A DNA stretch of 64,000 nucleotides, from positions 477,563-541,562 of the forward strand of contig NZ_FNVT01000003.1 in NCBI RefSeq assembly GCF_900108335.1, read 5' to 3'. Origin of the DNA: Nonomuraea solani (GTDB taxonomy: Bacteria > Actinomycetota > Actinomycetes > Streptosporangiales > Streptosporangiaceae). Below are positions 20,834 through 31,709 of the stretch, one piece after another. Both the position numbers and the translations under genes were made by a program. The notes under the pieces are model-generated. The model did no database searches. It saw only the letters and a list, made by a program, of their open reading frames with translations, and was not told the origin of the DNA. How positions within the stretch are numbered: position 1 is the first letter of the stretch; the number at the start of each line of letters is the position of its first letter.

Positions 20834-22758
20834 TGGCGGCACCGGTGAAGGTCGTCCTGGCCGGGGCGCAGGGGCACGGCCGGCATCACCTGGCCCATTT
20901 GCGCATGCTGAGCGATCTCGGCGAGATCGAACTGGCCGGGATCTGCGACCTGCGGCCGGTCGAGGTGGACTTCGGCACACCGCTGCAGTCGTCCGACCTG
21001 GCCGAGCTGATCGAGAAGACCGGCGCGGAGATCACGATCATCTGCACGCCGATCCAGACGCACGCCGACCTCGCGGTGACCGCGTTGCGCGCCGGCTCGC
21101 ACGTGCTGCTGGAGAAGCCGCCCGCGGCCAACCCCGAGGCGCACGCCAAGATCGCCGCGGCGGTGGCCGAGACCGGGCTGGCCTGCCAGGTCGGGTTCCA
21201 GTCGCTGGGCTCCGAGGCCGTTCCCGCGCTGCGCGAGCTGATCGCGAGCGGGGCGCTCGGGCGGGTGCGCGGCATCGGCGGCGCGGGCGCCTGGGAGCGG
21301 CCCACGTCCTACTTCACCCGTTCCCCCTGGTCGGGGCGGCGCCGGCTGAACGGCGTGGACGTGGTGGACGGGGCGCTGACCAACCCGTTCGCGCACGCCG
21401 TCGCGACCGCGCTCGCGCTGGCCGACAGCCCGATCGCGGAGATCGAGACCGAGCTGTACCACGCCTTCCCGATCGAGTCGGACGACACGTCCTGCGTGCG
21501 CGTGCGGCTGGCCGACGGGCTGGTGATCACGATCGCGGTGACGTTGTGCGCGCCTGAGCGGCACGAGCCGTACCTGGTCGTGCACGGTGACCGGGGCCGG
21601 GCCACGCTCACGTACACCCAGGACCGGCTCAAGGTCGAGCTCGCGGACGGCTCGGTCACGACGACCGTGCACTCGCGTACCGGCCTGCTGGAGAATCTCA
21701 TCGACCACATCCGCACGGGTGCGGAGCTGCTGGTCCCGCTGGCCCGCACCGAGGCGTTCACGCGGGTGCTGGACGCGGTGCGGCTGGCTCCCGAGCCGGT
21801 GCCGATCCCCGAGCGGCACCAGGTCGTGACGCGGGACGGCGAGGGCGCGGTCGTCGGCAGGGTGCTGCCCGGCGTGGCCGAGCTGACCGACCGCAGCGCG
21901 GAGGAACTGGCGCTCTACTCCGAGCTCGGCGCCCCGTGGGCGCGGGTGGGGCTGCTGGTGTCCGGGACGGAGGTGGCGGCGTACGAGCTGAGCCCCGACC
22001 TGCCCGTCACCGACTCGCCCCGCCCCTACCTGCACGAGGTACGCACCCTCGGCGGTGTCACGGTCACCGAGGTCCGCCCCGAGGACCACGTGCACCACCT
22101 GGGGGTCGGGGTGGCGATCTCCGACCTGGGCGGCGCGAACTTCTGGGGCGGCCGGACCTTCGTCAAGGACCAGGGGCCGACCTGGCTGGAGGATCACGGC
22201 ACGCAGCGGCACGTGTCGTTCACCCGGCTGGACGACGACGGGTTCGTCGAGGAGCTGGAGTGGGTCGGGCCCGGGGGTCTCGTGATGGCCCGCGAGGAGC
22301 GCACGGTCACGGCGCGGCCGGTCGGGGACGCGTGGGCGCTGGACTTCGCGTTCACGCTCACCAACCTGACCGGGGCGCCGCTGACGATCCAGAGCTCGGC
22401 CACCAAGGGCCGGCCTGGGGCCGGGTACGGCGGCTTCTTCTGGCGCGCGCCCGGCACCTCGACGGACCGGGTCACGCTGCCCGGGGACGAGCCGGTCGTG
22501 CACGGGAGTGATGGGCCGTGGGTGGCGATGTCCGGCACCACGCCCGAGGGGCGGGACTGGACGCTCGTCTTCGTGCAGGCGGACGGCGATCCGTGGTTCG
22601 TGCGGGTGGAGGGCTATCCGGGGGTCGGGCAGGCACTGGCCTGGGACACCCCGCTGGTCGTCGAGACGGCACTGACCAGGCGGGTCGTCACCGTCGTGGC
22701 CGACGGCCGCCTGACCGAAGACCAGATCACCACCCTGGCGACCACCGTCAGCCCCTGA
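20833..22758 (+). CDS. Gfo/Idh/MocA oxidoreductase fused to a PmoA (DUF6807) domain
   Basis: A two-domain protein of 641 residues. Residues 1 to about 340 form a Gfo/Idh/MocA oxidoreductase (AGAQGHGRHHL nucleotide-binding start, LLEKPPAANPEAH motif). From about 365 (YELSPDLPVTDSPRPYLHEV) to the end there is a PmoA-type domain with DHVHHLGVGVAISDLGGANFWGG, named for a gene neighbour and of unproved function, often found in carbohydrate loci. The two are separate proteins in many genomes. It closes the catabolic operon, and a strong hairpin follows at once. A role in processing a modified sugar acid is an inference. Confidence 0.82.
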   Translation: MAAPVKVVLAGAQGHGRHHLAHLRMLSDLGEIELAGICDLRPVEVDFGTPLQSSDLAELIEKTGAEITIICTPIQTHADLAVTALRAGSHVLLEKPPAANPEAHAKIAAAVAETGLACQVGFQSLGSEAVPALRELIASGALGRVRGIGGAGAWERPTSYFTRSPWSGRRRLNGVDVVDGALTNPFAHAVATALALADSPIAEIETELYHAFPIESDDTSCVRVRLADGLVITIAVTLCAPERHEPYLVVHGDRGRATLTYTQDRLKVELADGSVTTTVHSRTGLLENLIDHIRTGAELLVPLARTEAFTRVLDAVRLAPEPVPIPERHQVVTRDGEGAVVGRVLPGVAELTDRSAEELALYSELGAPWARVGLLVSGTEVAAYELSPDLPVTDSPRPYLHEVRTLGGVTVTEVRPEDHVHHLGVGVAISDLGGANFWGGRTFVKDQGPTWLEDHGTQRHVSFTRLDDDGFVEELEWVGPGGLVMAREERTVTARPVGDAWALDFAFTLTNLTGAPLTIQSSATKGRPGAGYGGFFWRAPGTSTDRVTLPGDEPVVHGSDGPWVAMSGTTPEGRDWTLVFVQADGDPWFVRVEGYPGVGQALAWDTPLVVETALTRRVVTVVADGRLTEDQITTLATTVSP

Positions 22759-22765
22759 CCCTCCC

Positions 22766-22798
22766 GGTCGCGGCGGCCCCCCTCCGGCCGCCGCGACC
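22766..22798 (+). terminator. Strong hairpin after the catabolic operon
   Basis: A 13-bp perfect GC-only stem (GGTCGCGGCGGCC with its complement at 22786-22798) with a 7-base loop stands 7 bases after the stop. No T-run follows, as is usual in actinomycetes. It separates this operon from the convergent TetR gene. Confidence 0.75.
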
Positions 22799-22851
22799 AT
22801 CCCTTAAGGCCGCCCTGTTTCCAAAGGGACCTGTGCCGAAGTGCGGCGCGG

Positions 22852-23496
22852 TCAGTCGCCCGCGGGCTTGGAGGTGGAACGCAACAGCCGCAGAGCACCC
22901 CGTGACAAGGCGGTCAGGATGTCGGCCGCCTCCTCCAAGTCGGGGTAACGCCCCTCCAAATGCCCCATCGCCAGCGCGTTGGTGGCCGCGTTGATCCCCT
23001 CGGCGATCATCTCCAGCCGCCGCCGATCCCGCTCGTTGTCCGCCGTATAGCCAAGAGCGGCCAGGTCAGCGGCATGATGATCGCGGTAGGCGGCCGCCGT
23101 CTCCACCGCGAAGTCCCGCAGCGACGACGACGGATCGTACCGGGCCCTGAGCTGGATCCGCAGCAGCTCGGGATGCCGGCAGATCGCCTCCAGCGGGATG
23201 CGGAACGTCTCGCGGTGCCGTTCGAGGTCGTCGGGCGCCTCCCGGGCCTTGCGCCGCGCCTGCCGCATCGACCCGAGCAGCCGCGCGCCACCCTCCTCCG
23301 CGAGCACCCGCAGCAGCTCCTGCCGGTCCTTGAAGTGCACGTAGAAGCTGGACTGCGCGATGCCGGCGGCCTTCGCCACCCGGACCGTGGTCAGGCCGGC
23401 CTCACCCTCCTCGTCGAGGATCGCCAGCGCGGCGCGGATGAGCTTGCGCCTGGTCAGGTCTTTGGCCTCGCTCCTGGTGAGCGGCGTGCCCGTCAT
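22852..23496 (-). CDS. TetR-family transcriptional regulator
   Basis: A 214-residue regulator with an N-terminal TetR HTH (TRRKLIRAALAILDEEG...TTVRVAKAAGIAQSSFYVHFKDRQELL, about 14-60) and a helical ligand domain. The frame is open far upstream, but the ATG at 23496 has GGAGGGGG seven bases before it and gives a normal TetR length. It diverges from the peptide-type ABC operon, with a 26-bp perfect palindrome in the shared space. It therefore very probably represses both itself and the transporter. The ligand is unknown. Confidence 0.88.
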   Translation of the reverse strand: MTGTPLTRSEAKDLTRRKLIRAALAILDEEGEAGLTTVRVAKAAGIAQSSFYVHFKDRQELLRVLAEEGGARLLGSMRQARRKAREAPDDLERHRETFRIPLEAICRHPELLRIQLRARYDPSSSLRDFAVETAAAYRDHHAADLAALGYTADNERDRRRLEMIAEGINAATNALAMGHLEGRYPDLEEAADILTALSRGALRLLRSTSKPAGD

Positions 23497-23546
23497 TGAT
23501 GCCCCCTCCCCCTCCGTAACGATTCTCCCGTGGCTCTTGTGCGGTT

Positions 23547-23572
23547 TTTCACCGATAGTACTATCGGTGAAA
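23547..23572. promoter_or_regulatory. 26-bp perfect palindrome, TetR operator
   Basis: The core ACCGATAGTACTATCGGT (23551-23568) extends by TTTC/GAAA to a perfect 26-bp inverted repeat. It lies midway between the tetR start (23496) and the solute-binder start (23608). It is AT-richer than its surroundings and the only such palindrome in the region, so it is the natural binding site of the adjacent TetR protein. Confidence 0.85.
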
Positions 23573-23607
23573 TTGACTCTCGGGGGAAATACCGGGAGGA
23601 GGCGTGG

Positions 23608-25230
23608 ATGAGACGCTGGAGTACACCGGCCACGCTGTTGCTGGCCACGATGCTGCTGCTGTCGTGCAGCGGCCAGCGGCCGGTCGAACAACCGCAGCGG
23701 CCCAGCGCGGCCGGGACAGGCCCGGCTCAGGGCGGGCGCCTGGTCTACGCGCTCAGCGCGGACGCCAACGGGTTCAACCCGGTCACCGACCAGTTCGCGG
23801 CCCAGAGCTACAGCATGGCAGGCTCGATCATCGAGGCGCTGGTGAGCGTGGACGCCAACGGCGACTGGAAGCCGTACCTGGCCGAGTCGCTCACCCCCAA
23901 CAAGACGTACGACGAGTGGACGATCAAGGTCAGGTCCGGCATCTCGTTCTCCGACGGCATGGCGCTGACCGGTGACATCGTCAAGGCCAACCTGGAGGCG
24001 CAGAAGGTCTCGCCGCTGACCGCGGCCGTGTTCGTGCCGATCAAGTCGTTCGAGCTGGCCGGCCCGATGACGGTCAAGGTGAGGCTGAACCAGCCGTGGG
24101 TGGCCTTCCCGTACTACCTGACCACCCAGACCGGCATGATCATCCCGCCCGCCTCCCTGAACGACCCCAAGGCGGCCAGCCTCAAACCGGTGGGCACCGG
24201 GGCGTTCATCTTCAAGGAGTACGTCCCGGACAACCGCATGGTCGTCACCCGAAACCCGCGCTACTGGCGGCAGGGCCTGCCGTACCTGGACGAGATCGAG
24301 TTCCGGATCCTGCCCGACAGCCAGACCCGCGCGCAGACGCTCGAAGCCGGCGGGATCGACGCCATGGGCACCGCCCGCGACGAGGACATCACCAAGTTCG
24401 GCGGCCAGAAGGACGCCTACACCGTGCACCGGGCGCAGGGCATGGCCGTGCCCGAGTACATGTTCATGCTCAACACCGCCGTGCCCCCGCTCGACGACGT
24501 ACGGGTCCGCCAGGCCCTCGCCTACGCCACCGACCGCAAGACCGTCATCTCGACCCTGCGCGGCGGGCTGACCAAGCCGGCCGACGGGCCCTGGGCCGGC
24601 GACTCCAAGTGGTACGCCGGCGGCGGCTACCCCGACTACGACCCGGCCAAGGCGGCCGCCCTGATCAAGGAGGTGGAGACGGAGAAGGGCCCGATCCGCT
24701 TCGAGCTGCTGTCCACCCCCGACCCGAACACCATGCAGGGCGTCGAGCTGGCCCAGGACATGTGGCGCAAGGCCGGCGTCGAGGCGTCGATCAAGCAGGC
24801 CGACCAGGCCGACCTGATCAACCGGGCCGTCACGGGCAACTTCGCGGTCACCGTGTGGACCCAGTTCTCCGCGCCCGACCCCGACGGCGAGTACATCTGG
24901 ATGCACCAGGCGTACGCCAAGCCCATCGGCGCCGTCTCGCTCAACTTCACCCGGCTCAAGGACGCCAAGCTGAGCAGCGCGTTCGACATCGGGCGGACCA
25001 ACCCGGACGAGGCCGCGCGCAAGCAGGCGTACGGAACCGTGCAGGAGCGGCTGCGGCAGCTCGTGCCGTTCGTGTTCATCGACCACCTCAACATCGGCGC
25101 CATCGTGGCCAAGACGAAGGTGCGCGGCATCGGCGAGCACGTGCTGCCCGACGGTGAGAAGGGGCTGCCGCTGACCGGTTCGCCCATTCCGTACCACCCG
25201 TTCACGCAGCTCTGGGTCAGCCAGCGGTGA
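23608..25230 (+). CDS. Peptide/nickel-type ABC transporter solute-binding lipoprotein (SBP family 5)
   Basis: A 540-residue family-5 binding protein with a lipoprotein signal (lipobox LLSC, Cys near 23). The mature part starts GGRLVYALSADANGFNP and contains the typical DVRVRQALAYATDRK stretch. The frame is open to 23530, but the ATG at 23608 is chosen because GGGAGGA lies before it and the lipoprotein signal then begins directly (MRRWSTPATLLLATML). The palindrome lies in the leader. It is the first gene of a four-component importer. Family-5 binders take peptides, nickel complexes, glycosides or other solutes, so the ligand stays open. Confidence 0.88.
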   Translation: MRRWSTPATLLLATMLLLSCSGQRPVEQPQRPSAAGTGPAQGGRLVYALSADANGFNPVTDQFAAQSYSMAGSIIEALVSVDANGDWKPYLAESLTPNKTYDEWTIKVRSGISFSDGMALTGDIVKANLEAQKVSPLTAAVFVPIKSFELAGPMTVKVRLNQPWVAFPYYLTTQTGMIIPPASLNDPKAASLKPVGTGAFIFKEYVPDNRMVVTRNPRYWRQGLPYLDEIEFRILPDSQTRAQTLEAGGIDAMGTARDEDITKFGGQKDAYTVHRAQGMAVPEYMFMLNTAVPPLDDVRVRQALAYATDRKTVISTLRGGLTKPADGPWAGDSKWYAGGGYPDYDPAKAAALIKEVETEKGPIRFELLSTPDPNTMQGVELAQDMWRKAGVEASIKQADQADLINRAVTGNFAVTVWTQFSAPDPDGEYIWMHQAYAKPIGAVSLNFTRLKDAKLSSAFDIGRTNPDEAARKQAYGTVQERLRQLVPFVFIDHLNIGAIVAKTKVRGIGEHVLPDGEKGLPLTGSPIPYHPFTQLWVSQR

Positions 25231-26157
25231 TCATCCTGCACCGGCTGGTCCGGCTCGTCGTGGTGCTGCTCGTGGTGACGTTCCTGTCGTACGTGCTGCT
25301 CAACCTGCTGCCCGGCGATCCGATCACGCAGATCCTGGGCCTGTCGGCGACGGAGGAGGCCCGCGCGCAGCTCCGCCAGGAGCTCGGGCTGGACCAGCCG
25401 CTGCTGGTGCGCTATCTCGACTGGGTCGGCGGCCTGGCCGGCGGCGACTTCGGCGACTCCTACATCACCAGGGTGCCGGTGGCCGACGAGCTGGCCGAGC
25501 GGCTGCCGGTCACCCTGGAGCTGCTGGCCGCGGCGCAGATCATCGCGCTCGGGCTGGCCGTCCCGGTGGGCGTAGCCGCTGCCCGCCGGGCCGGCCAGGC
25601 CCTGGACCAGGCGCTCACCGCGCTCAGCTTCGCGCTGCTGTCCACGCCCGTCTTCGTGCTCGGCGTGCTGCTGATCCTCGTCTTCGCGGTCACCTGGCAG
25701 GTGCTGCCCGCGACCGGGTGGACTCCCATTTCGCTGGATCTGGGGTGGAATCTCACCTCGGTGATCCTGCCCGCGGTCACGCTCGGGTGCGGGCAACTGG
25801 CGGTGTACGCGCGGTTGCTGCGTACCGACCTGATCGCCACCCTCCAGGAGGACTACATCACGCTGGCCCGCGCGCGCGGCCTGTCACCGCGCCGCATCCT
25901 GTGGCGGCACGCGCTGCGCCCGTCCGCGATCACCCTGATCACCGCCATCGGCCTCAACCTGGGCGCGCTCATCGGCGGCACGGTGATCATCGAGACCCTC
26001 TTCGGCCTGCCCGGCGTCGGGCGGCTCATCGTCGACTCCATCTTCTCCCGCGACTACCTGACGGTTCAGGGGGGCGTCGTGCTGATCTCCGTGGGTTACG
26101 TGGTGGTCAACTTCGCGGTGGACCTGGTGTACGCCGCCGTCGACCCCAGGATCCGTC

Positions 26158-26165
<8 letters not shown>
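25227..26165 (+). CDS. ABC transporter permease, DppB-type
   Basis: A 312-residue permease with about six membrane segments. The N-terminal DppB domain ends with GGLAGGDFGDSY and the EAA loop is RARGLSPRRILWRHALRPS near 212-230. The GTG start at 25227 overlaps the binder stop (GTGA), and its own stop overlaps the next start by eight bases. It forms the channel with the permease half of the downstream fusion protein. Confidence 0.9.
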
Positions 26166-28146
<1,981 letters not shown>

Positions 28147-28164
28147 CAGGAAGGGCTGATCACC

Positions 28165-29148
28165 GTGGCCGGTAGCGGAAGTGCCCACCTGCGTGCCCGT
28201 GACGAGGTGCTGCTGCGGGTGGAGGATCTGGTCGTGGAGTTCCCCGCAGGCCGCGGCCGTACCGTGAGGGCGGTGTCCGGGGTGAGCTTCGACCTGGCGC
28301 GCGGCGAGACGCTCGGCATCGTCGGCGAGTCCGGCTGCGGCAAGTCGAGCGCCGCCAGGGCGCTCGTGCAGCTCCCGCCGCCCCGCGCGGGCTCGGTCCG
28401 GCTCGACGGCGTGGAGCTGACCGCCCTGAGCGGCGAGGCGCTGCGCCAGACCCGCCGCCGCCTCCAGATGATCTTCCAGGACCCGATCTCCTCGCTCAAC
28501 CCCCGCCGCCGCGTCCGCGAGATCGTCGGCGAGGGCCCCCGCGTGTGGAACCTGCCCGGCGACCGGGTCGACGAGGTCCTGGAGGCGGTCGGGCTCGACC
28601 CTGCAACGGCGGCGGTACGGCGTCCGCACGAGTTCTCCGGCGGGCAGTGTCAGCGCATCTCCATCGCCAGGGCCCTGATCCTGGATCCGGAGGTGGTGAT
28701 CTGCGACGAGCCGGTGTCGGCGCTGGACGTCTCCGTACAGGCTCAGATCCTGGGCCTGCTGGAGGACCTCAAGGATCGGTATCGGCTCACGCTCGTCTTC
28801 ATCGCCCACGACCTGGCCGTGGTGAAGAACGTCAGTGACCGGATCCTGGTCATGTACCTGGGCAAGGTGTGCGAACTGGCGCCGAGCGCGGAGTTGATCA
28901 GCCGTCCGGCGCATCCGTACACGCGGGCGCTGATCGCCTCGATTCCCGGCGGCGGCCTGGACCTGCCCCCGGCCGACACCCTGATCAGCGGCGAGCCGCC
29001 GTCCCCGGTGAGCCCGCCGACGGGGTGCCGGTTCCGTACGCGCTGCCCGCGTGCCGCCGCGCGCTGCGCCGAGGAGGAGCCCCAGATCAGGCAGGTCGGC
29101 GAGGACCATTGGCTGGCCTGCCACTACCCAGCAGCTTCCACTATTTAA
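28165..29148 (+). CDS. ABC transporter ATPase, DppF-type
   Basis: A 327-residue oligopeptide-type ATPase with Walker A GESGCGKSS near 53-61, signature FSGGQ near 155, Walker B VVICDEP near 175 and the C-terminal oligopeptide-transporter domain with paired cysteines (CRFRTRCPRAAARC). It is the partner of the ATPase half of the fusion upstream. The GTG start is 18 bases after the fusion stop, with AGGAAGG before it. It completes the importer. Confidence 0.9.
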   Translation: MAGSGSAHLRARDEVLLRVEDLVVEFPAGRGRTVRAVSGVSFDLARGETLGIVGESGCGKSSAARALVQLPPPRAGSVRLDGVELTALSGEALRQTRRRLQMIFQDPISSLNPRRRVREIVGEGPRVWNLPGDRVDEVLEAVGLDPATAAVRRPHEFSGGQCQRISIARALILDPEVVICDEPVSALDVSVQAQILGLLEDLKDRYRLTLVFIAHDLAVVKNVSDRILVMYLGKVCELAPSAELISRPAHPYTRALIASIPGGGLDLPPADTLISGEPPSPVSPPTGCRFRTRCPRAAARCAEEEPQIRQVGEDHWLACHYPAASTI

Positions 29149-29156
29149 GGAGAAAT

Positions 29157-30380
29157 ATGGCCATCGATTTCACCCTCGCGCCCGAGCACGAAGAGATCCG
29201 CAAGCGGGTCCGGGCCTTCATCCAGGGCACGGTCATGCCGGCCATGGAGCAGGTGAAGGAGGACGATCGGGACGAATACCTCCGCACGATCTTCCGCCTG
29301 CGCACGCAGGCCAAGGCGGAGGGCCTCTGGCTGCCCCACATGCCGAAGGAATGGGGCGGCATGGGCCTGGGCCACGTGGAGCTGGCGATGGTGCAGTCGG
29401 AGGCGGCCAAGACCCGGGTCGGCCCGTGGGTGCTCAACTGCAGTGCGCCCGACGAGGGCAACATGCACACCCTGCTGCATTGGGCGACAGATGAGCAGAA
29501 GGAGAAGTATCTGCGGCCGCTGCTGGACGGCGTGAGCATGTCCTGCTTCGCCATGACCGAGCCCGAGGTGGCCGGTTCCGACCCCACCCTGATCCGTACC
29601 GAGGCCGTACGCGACGGGGACGAGTGGGTGATCAACGGCCACAAATGGTTCATCTCCAACGCCCGCCGCGCCAACTTCGCCATCCTCATCGCCAGGACCG
29701 AGCCGGACGTGCCGGCGGGTTCGCGCGGCGCCAACACCGCGTTCCTCGTGGACCTGCCCAACCCGGGCTGGATCGACGTACGCGAGGTCGAGACGATGCA
29801 CGGCTCCACGGGCCACAGCGAGATCGTCATCAAGGACCTGCGCCTGACCGACGACCAGATCCTCGGAGGCCGCGGCAACGGCCACCGCCTGGGGCAGTAT
29901 CGCCTCGGCCCGGCCCGCCTGGCCCACTGCATGCGCTGGATCTCCCAGGCGGAGACGGCCCTGGACATGATGGTCGACCGCGCCCTCAACCGCTACAGCC
30001 ACGGCTCGCTGCTGGCCGAGAAGCAGGGCATCCAGTGGATGATCGCCGACTCGGCAATGGAGCTCTATCAGTGCAAGCTGATGGTGCTGCACGCCGCCTC
30101 GAAGATCGACAAGGGCGAGGACTTCCGTACGGAGGTCTCCATGGCCAAGCACTTCGTGGCCGGCAGCCTCAACCGCATCGTGGACCGCGCGATCCAAGTC
30201 CACGGGGCACTGGGCTATTCCACGGACACCCCGCTGGCCAACATGTTCCAGCACGCCCGCTGGGCCCGCTTCGCCGACGGCGCCGACGAGATCCACCAGA
30301 TGCGCATTGCCGAACGCACCATCGCCGCCTACCAGTCCACCGGCTCCACCAGCACCGCCACCGGCGGCCTCCCCCTGTAA
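29157..30380 (+). CDS. Acyl-CoA dehydrogenase-family flavoenzyme
   Basis: A 407-residue FAD enzyme of the acyl-CoA dehydrogenase fold. The N-terminal helical domain has PKEWGGMGLG, the middle beta domain CFAMTEPEVAGSDPT and INGHKWFISNA, and the C-terminal domain QVHGALGYSTDTPLANMFQHAR. It starts eight bases after the ATPase stop behind AAGGAG, so it is probably co-transcribed with the ABC importer and under the same TetR control. That link suggests the imported solute is processed to an acyl-CoA, or that the palindrome regulates an acid catabolism. This is inference. The substrate is unknown. Confidence 0.88.
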   Translation: MAIDFTLAPEHEEIRKRVRAFIQGTVMPAMEQVKEDDRDEYLRTIFRLRTQAKAEGLWLPHMPKEWGGMGLGHVELAMVQSEAAKTRVGPWVLNCSAPDEGNMHTLLHWATDEQKEKYLRPLLDGVSMSCFAMTEPEVAGSDPTLIRTEAVRDGDEWVINGHKWFISNARRANFAILIARTEPDVPAGSRGANTAFLVDLPNPGWIDVREVETMHGSTGHSEIVIKDLRLTDDQILGGRGNGHRLGQYRLGPARLAHCMRWISQAETALDMMVDRALNRYSHGSLLAEKQGIQWMIADSAMELYQCKLMVLHAASKIDKGEDFRTEVSMAKHFVAGSLNRIVDRAIQVHGALGYSTDTPLANMFQHARWARFADGADEIHQMRIAERTIAAYQSTGSTSTATGGLPL

Positions 30381-30714
30381 CCCCACCCACCCAGAAGGAA
30401 CCCACCCGCAGACCGTTCCCCCGCCGCCCAAGGGAACCCACCACGGAACCTTCATCACCGCGCGCCCAGAGGGAACCTCCTCACCGCGCGCCCAGAAGGA
30501 CCCTCCGCCACAAGAACCTCACCACCATCCGGGAGAACTCGGCGCGGCGGAAGGACTTCGCACGGGGAGGACATTCCAATCCACGGCCTACACAAAACGG
30601 CCACTCCGGCCCTGGGCACGCCTCAGACGCTCCGGCCCTGGGCACGCCTCAAACGGCTCCGACCCTCAGCGCGCGTCAGACGGCCACTCCACCCAGCCCT
30701 CTCCCCGCCCCGCG
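30381..30714. repeat. Gene-free stretch with 26-bp tandem units
   Basis: There is no credible gene here. Two sets of near-identical tandem units with the same 26-bp period are present. One copy of TCACCGCGCGCCCAGA starts at 30455 and another at 30481. Units beginning CTCCGGCCCTGGGCACG lie at 30604 and 30630, with a diverged third at 30657. Shorter AAGGAACCC/AGGGAACCC motifs recur near 30395-30480. It is a small minisatellite between convergent genes. Confidence 0.6.
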
Positions 30715-31308
30715 TCAAACGGTCATTCGCGGGGCGGGCAACGGCACGATCTCACGCTCGTAGTAGGTCCGGAAGTCCTCCCCAACAGAGAACAACTTGT
30801 CGAGCTCACCCCGGCAGGCCGCGATCACATCCCGATCATCGATCCGCCGCGCGCCACTGTGCGTGCCCGCCGCGTCGTACGTCACCTCGTACATGACCGA
30901 CGTCCCGAGCACGACCAGCTCAGGCAGCCGCCGCCCGACCTCGAGCTCGGCCACCTCCCCGGCGTCCAGCACCCGCACCTGCTCAGCGTCGGCCACCCGC
31001 AGCGCCAGCACATGCATCTCCCACTGCAGGTAGGGCGTGATGGGCTCCTCAACGACCCGAATCCGGCGACGCACGAAACTCCCCCGCTCGTACGCCCCGC
31101 CCCGCTCATCGTCGATCAGCTTGAGAGACCGCTCCCAGTCCCCCGCCATCATCGCGACCCAGCTGGCCTGCCCGGCCTCCCGGAAGCTCTGAATCCGCTC
31201 AAGCTTCCAGAACACCTCATCGATGTTCCGAAAGTTCGGCCAGAAGTCGTCCAGATACTCATCCGCACTCAGCAAGACACCCGTTATCTCATGGATGCGC
31301 TCAAGCAC
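30715..31308 (-). CDS. DUF6879-like protein
   Basis: A protein of about 197 residues resembling actinobacterial DUF6879 proteins. Visible similarities are a helical N-terminus with FWKLERIQSFREAG, then RRRIRVVEEPITPYLQWEMHVLALRVADAEQVRVLDA and a C-terminal YEVTYDAAGTHSGARRIDD segment. DUF6879 genes often sit beside HTH regulators of the Streptomyces XRE type; none is adjacent here. The GTG at 31308 has GGGA upstream and is preferred; an ATG at 31377 in the same frame would add 23 residues. Function unknown. Confidence 0.65.
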   Translation of the reverse strand: MLERIHEITGVLLSADEYLDDFWPNFRNIDEVFWKLERIQSFREAGQASWVAMMAGDWERSLKLIDDERGGAYERGSFVRRRIRVVEEPITPYLQWEMHVLALRVADAEQVRVLDAGEVAELEVGRRLPELVVLGTSVMYEVTYDAAGTHSGARRIDDRDVIAACRGELDKLFSVGEDFRTYYEREIVPLPAPRMTV

Positions 31309-31709
31309 GAGGGTTATCCCTTTTAGCCACAAGCAGCTCGTTTCCCCGCCCCAACGGAAATGACCGCTCAAATTCACAGGTCCCTTACCTGCCTATCACC
31401 GCACCCACCCATTGTCGAGTTCCCGCAGGTCAAACGGGTGGTTCGCCCACCACACCCATCAGCCGCCCCAGACCCGACCGCCAACCCCGCCCTGAACCGA
31501 CAACCCCCCGCCCGACCCAAACTCAGCAGTTCCACCTAACCCAAGCCCACACCCCCACACCCGCTCTGGGCCCGGCAGCCCCACGCCCGAACCAGACCCG
31601 CGAGCTACGTCCGCCCCACCACCGCTCGACCGACACCCGATCAACCCCCGGCCGCCCAAACCCGGCCGACCCACGACCGCCCCCGGCTCGGCTGAAATCT
31701 CTTACCTGG
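31309..31709. other. Gene-free, C/A-rich low-complexity spacer
   Basis: About 400 bases of pyrimidine-skewed (CCCGAC/ACCC-rich) sequence between two leftward genes. The only open frame, on the minus strand at 31459-31674, would encode an almost pure Gly/Val/Ser product and has no ribosome site. I see no promoter, RNA gene or hairpin that can be supported. Confidence 0.5.

Noticed and set aside
20644..22800. 718-codon minus-strand frame opposite the enolase and PmoA-fusion genes
   Set aside because: Composition is typical of antisense frames in high-GC DNA, and the opposite strand encodes clear enzyme families with overlapping starts.
30455..30682. Possible CRISPR array
   Set aside because: The 26-bp units are directly adjacent with no spacers and only two or three copies, so this is a minisatellite.
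31459..31674. Minus-strand Gly-rich 71-codon frame
   Set aside because: Low-complexity product of a C-rich spacer, with no start signal.
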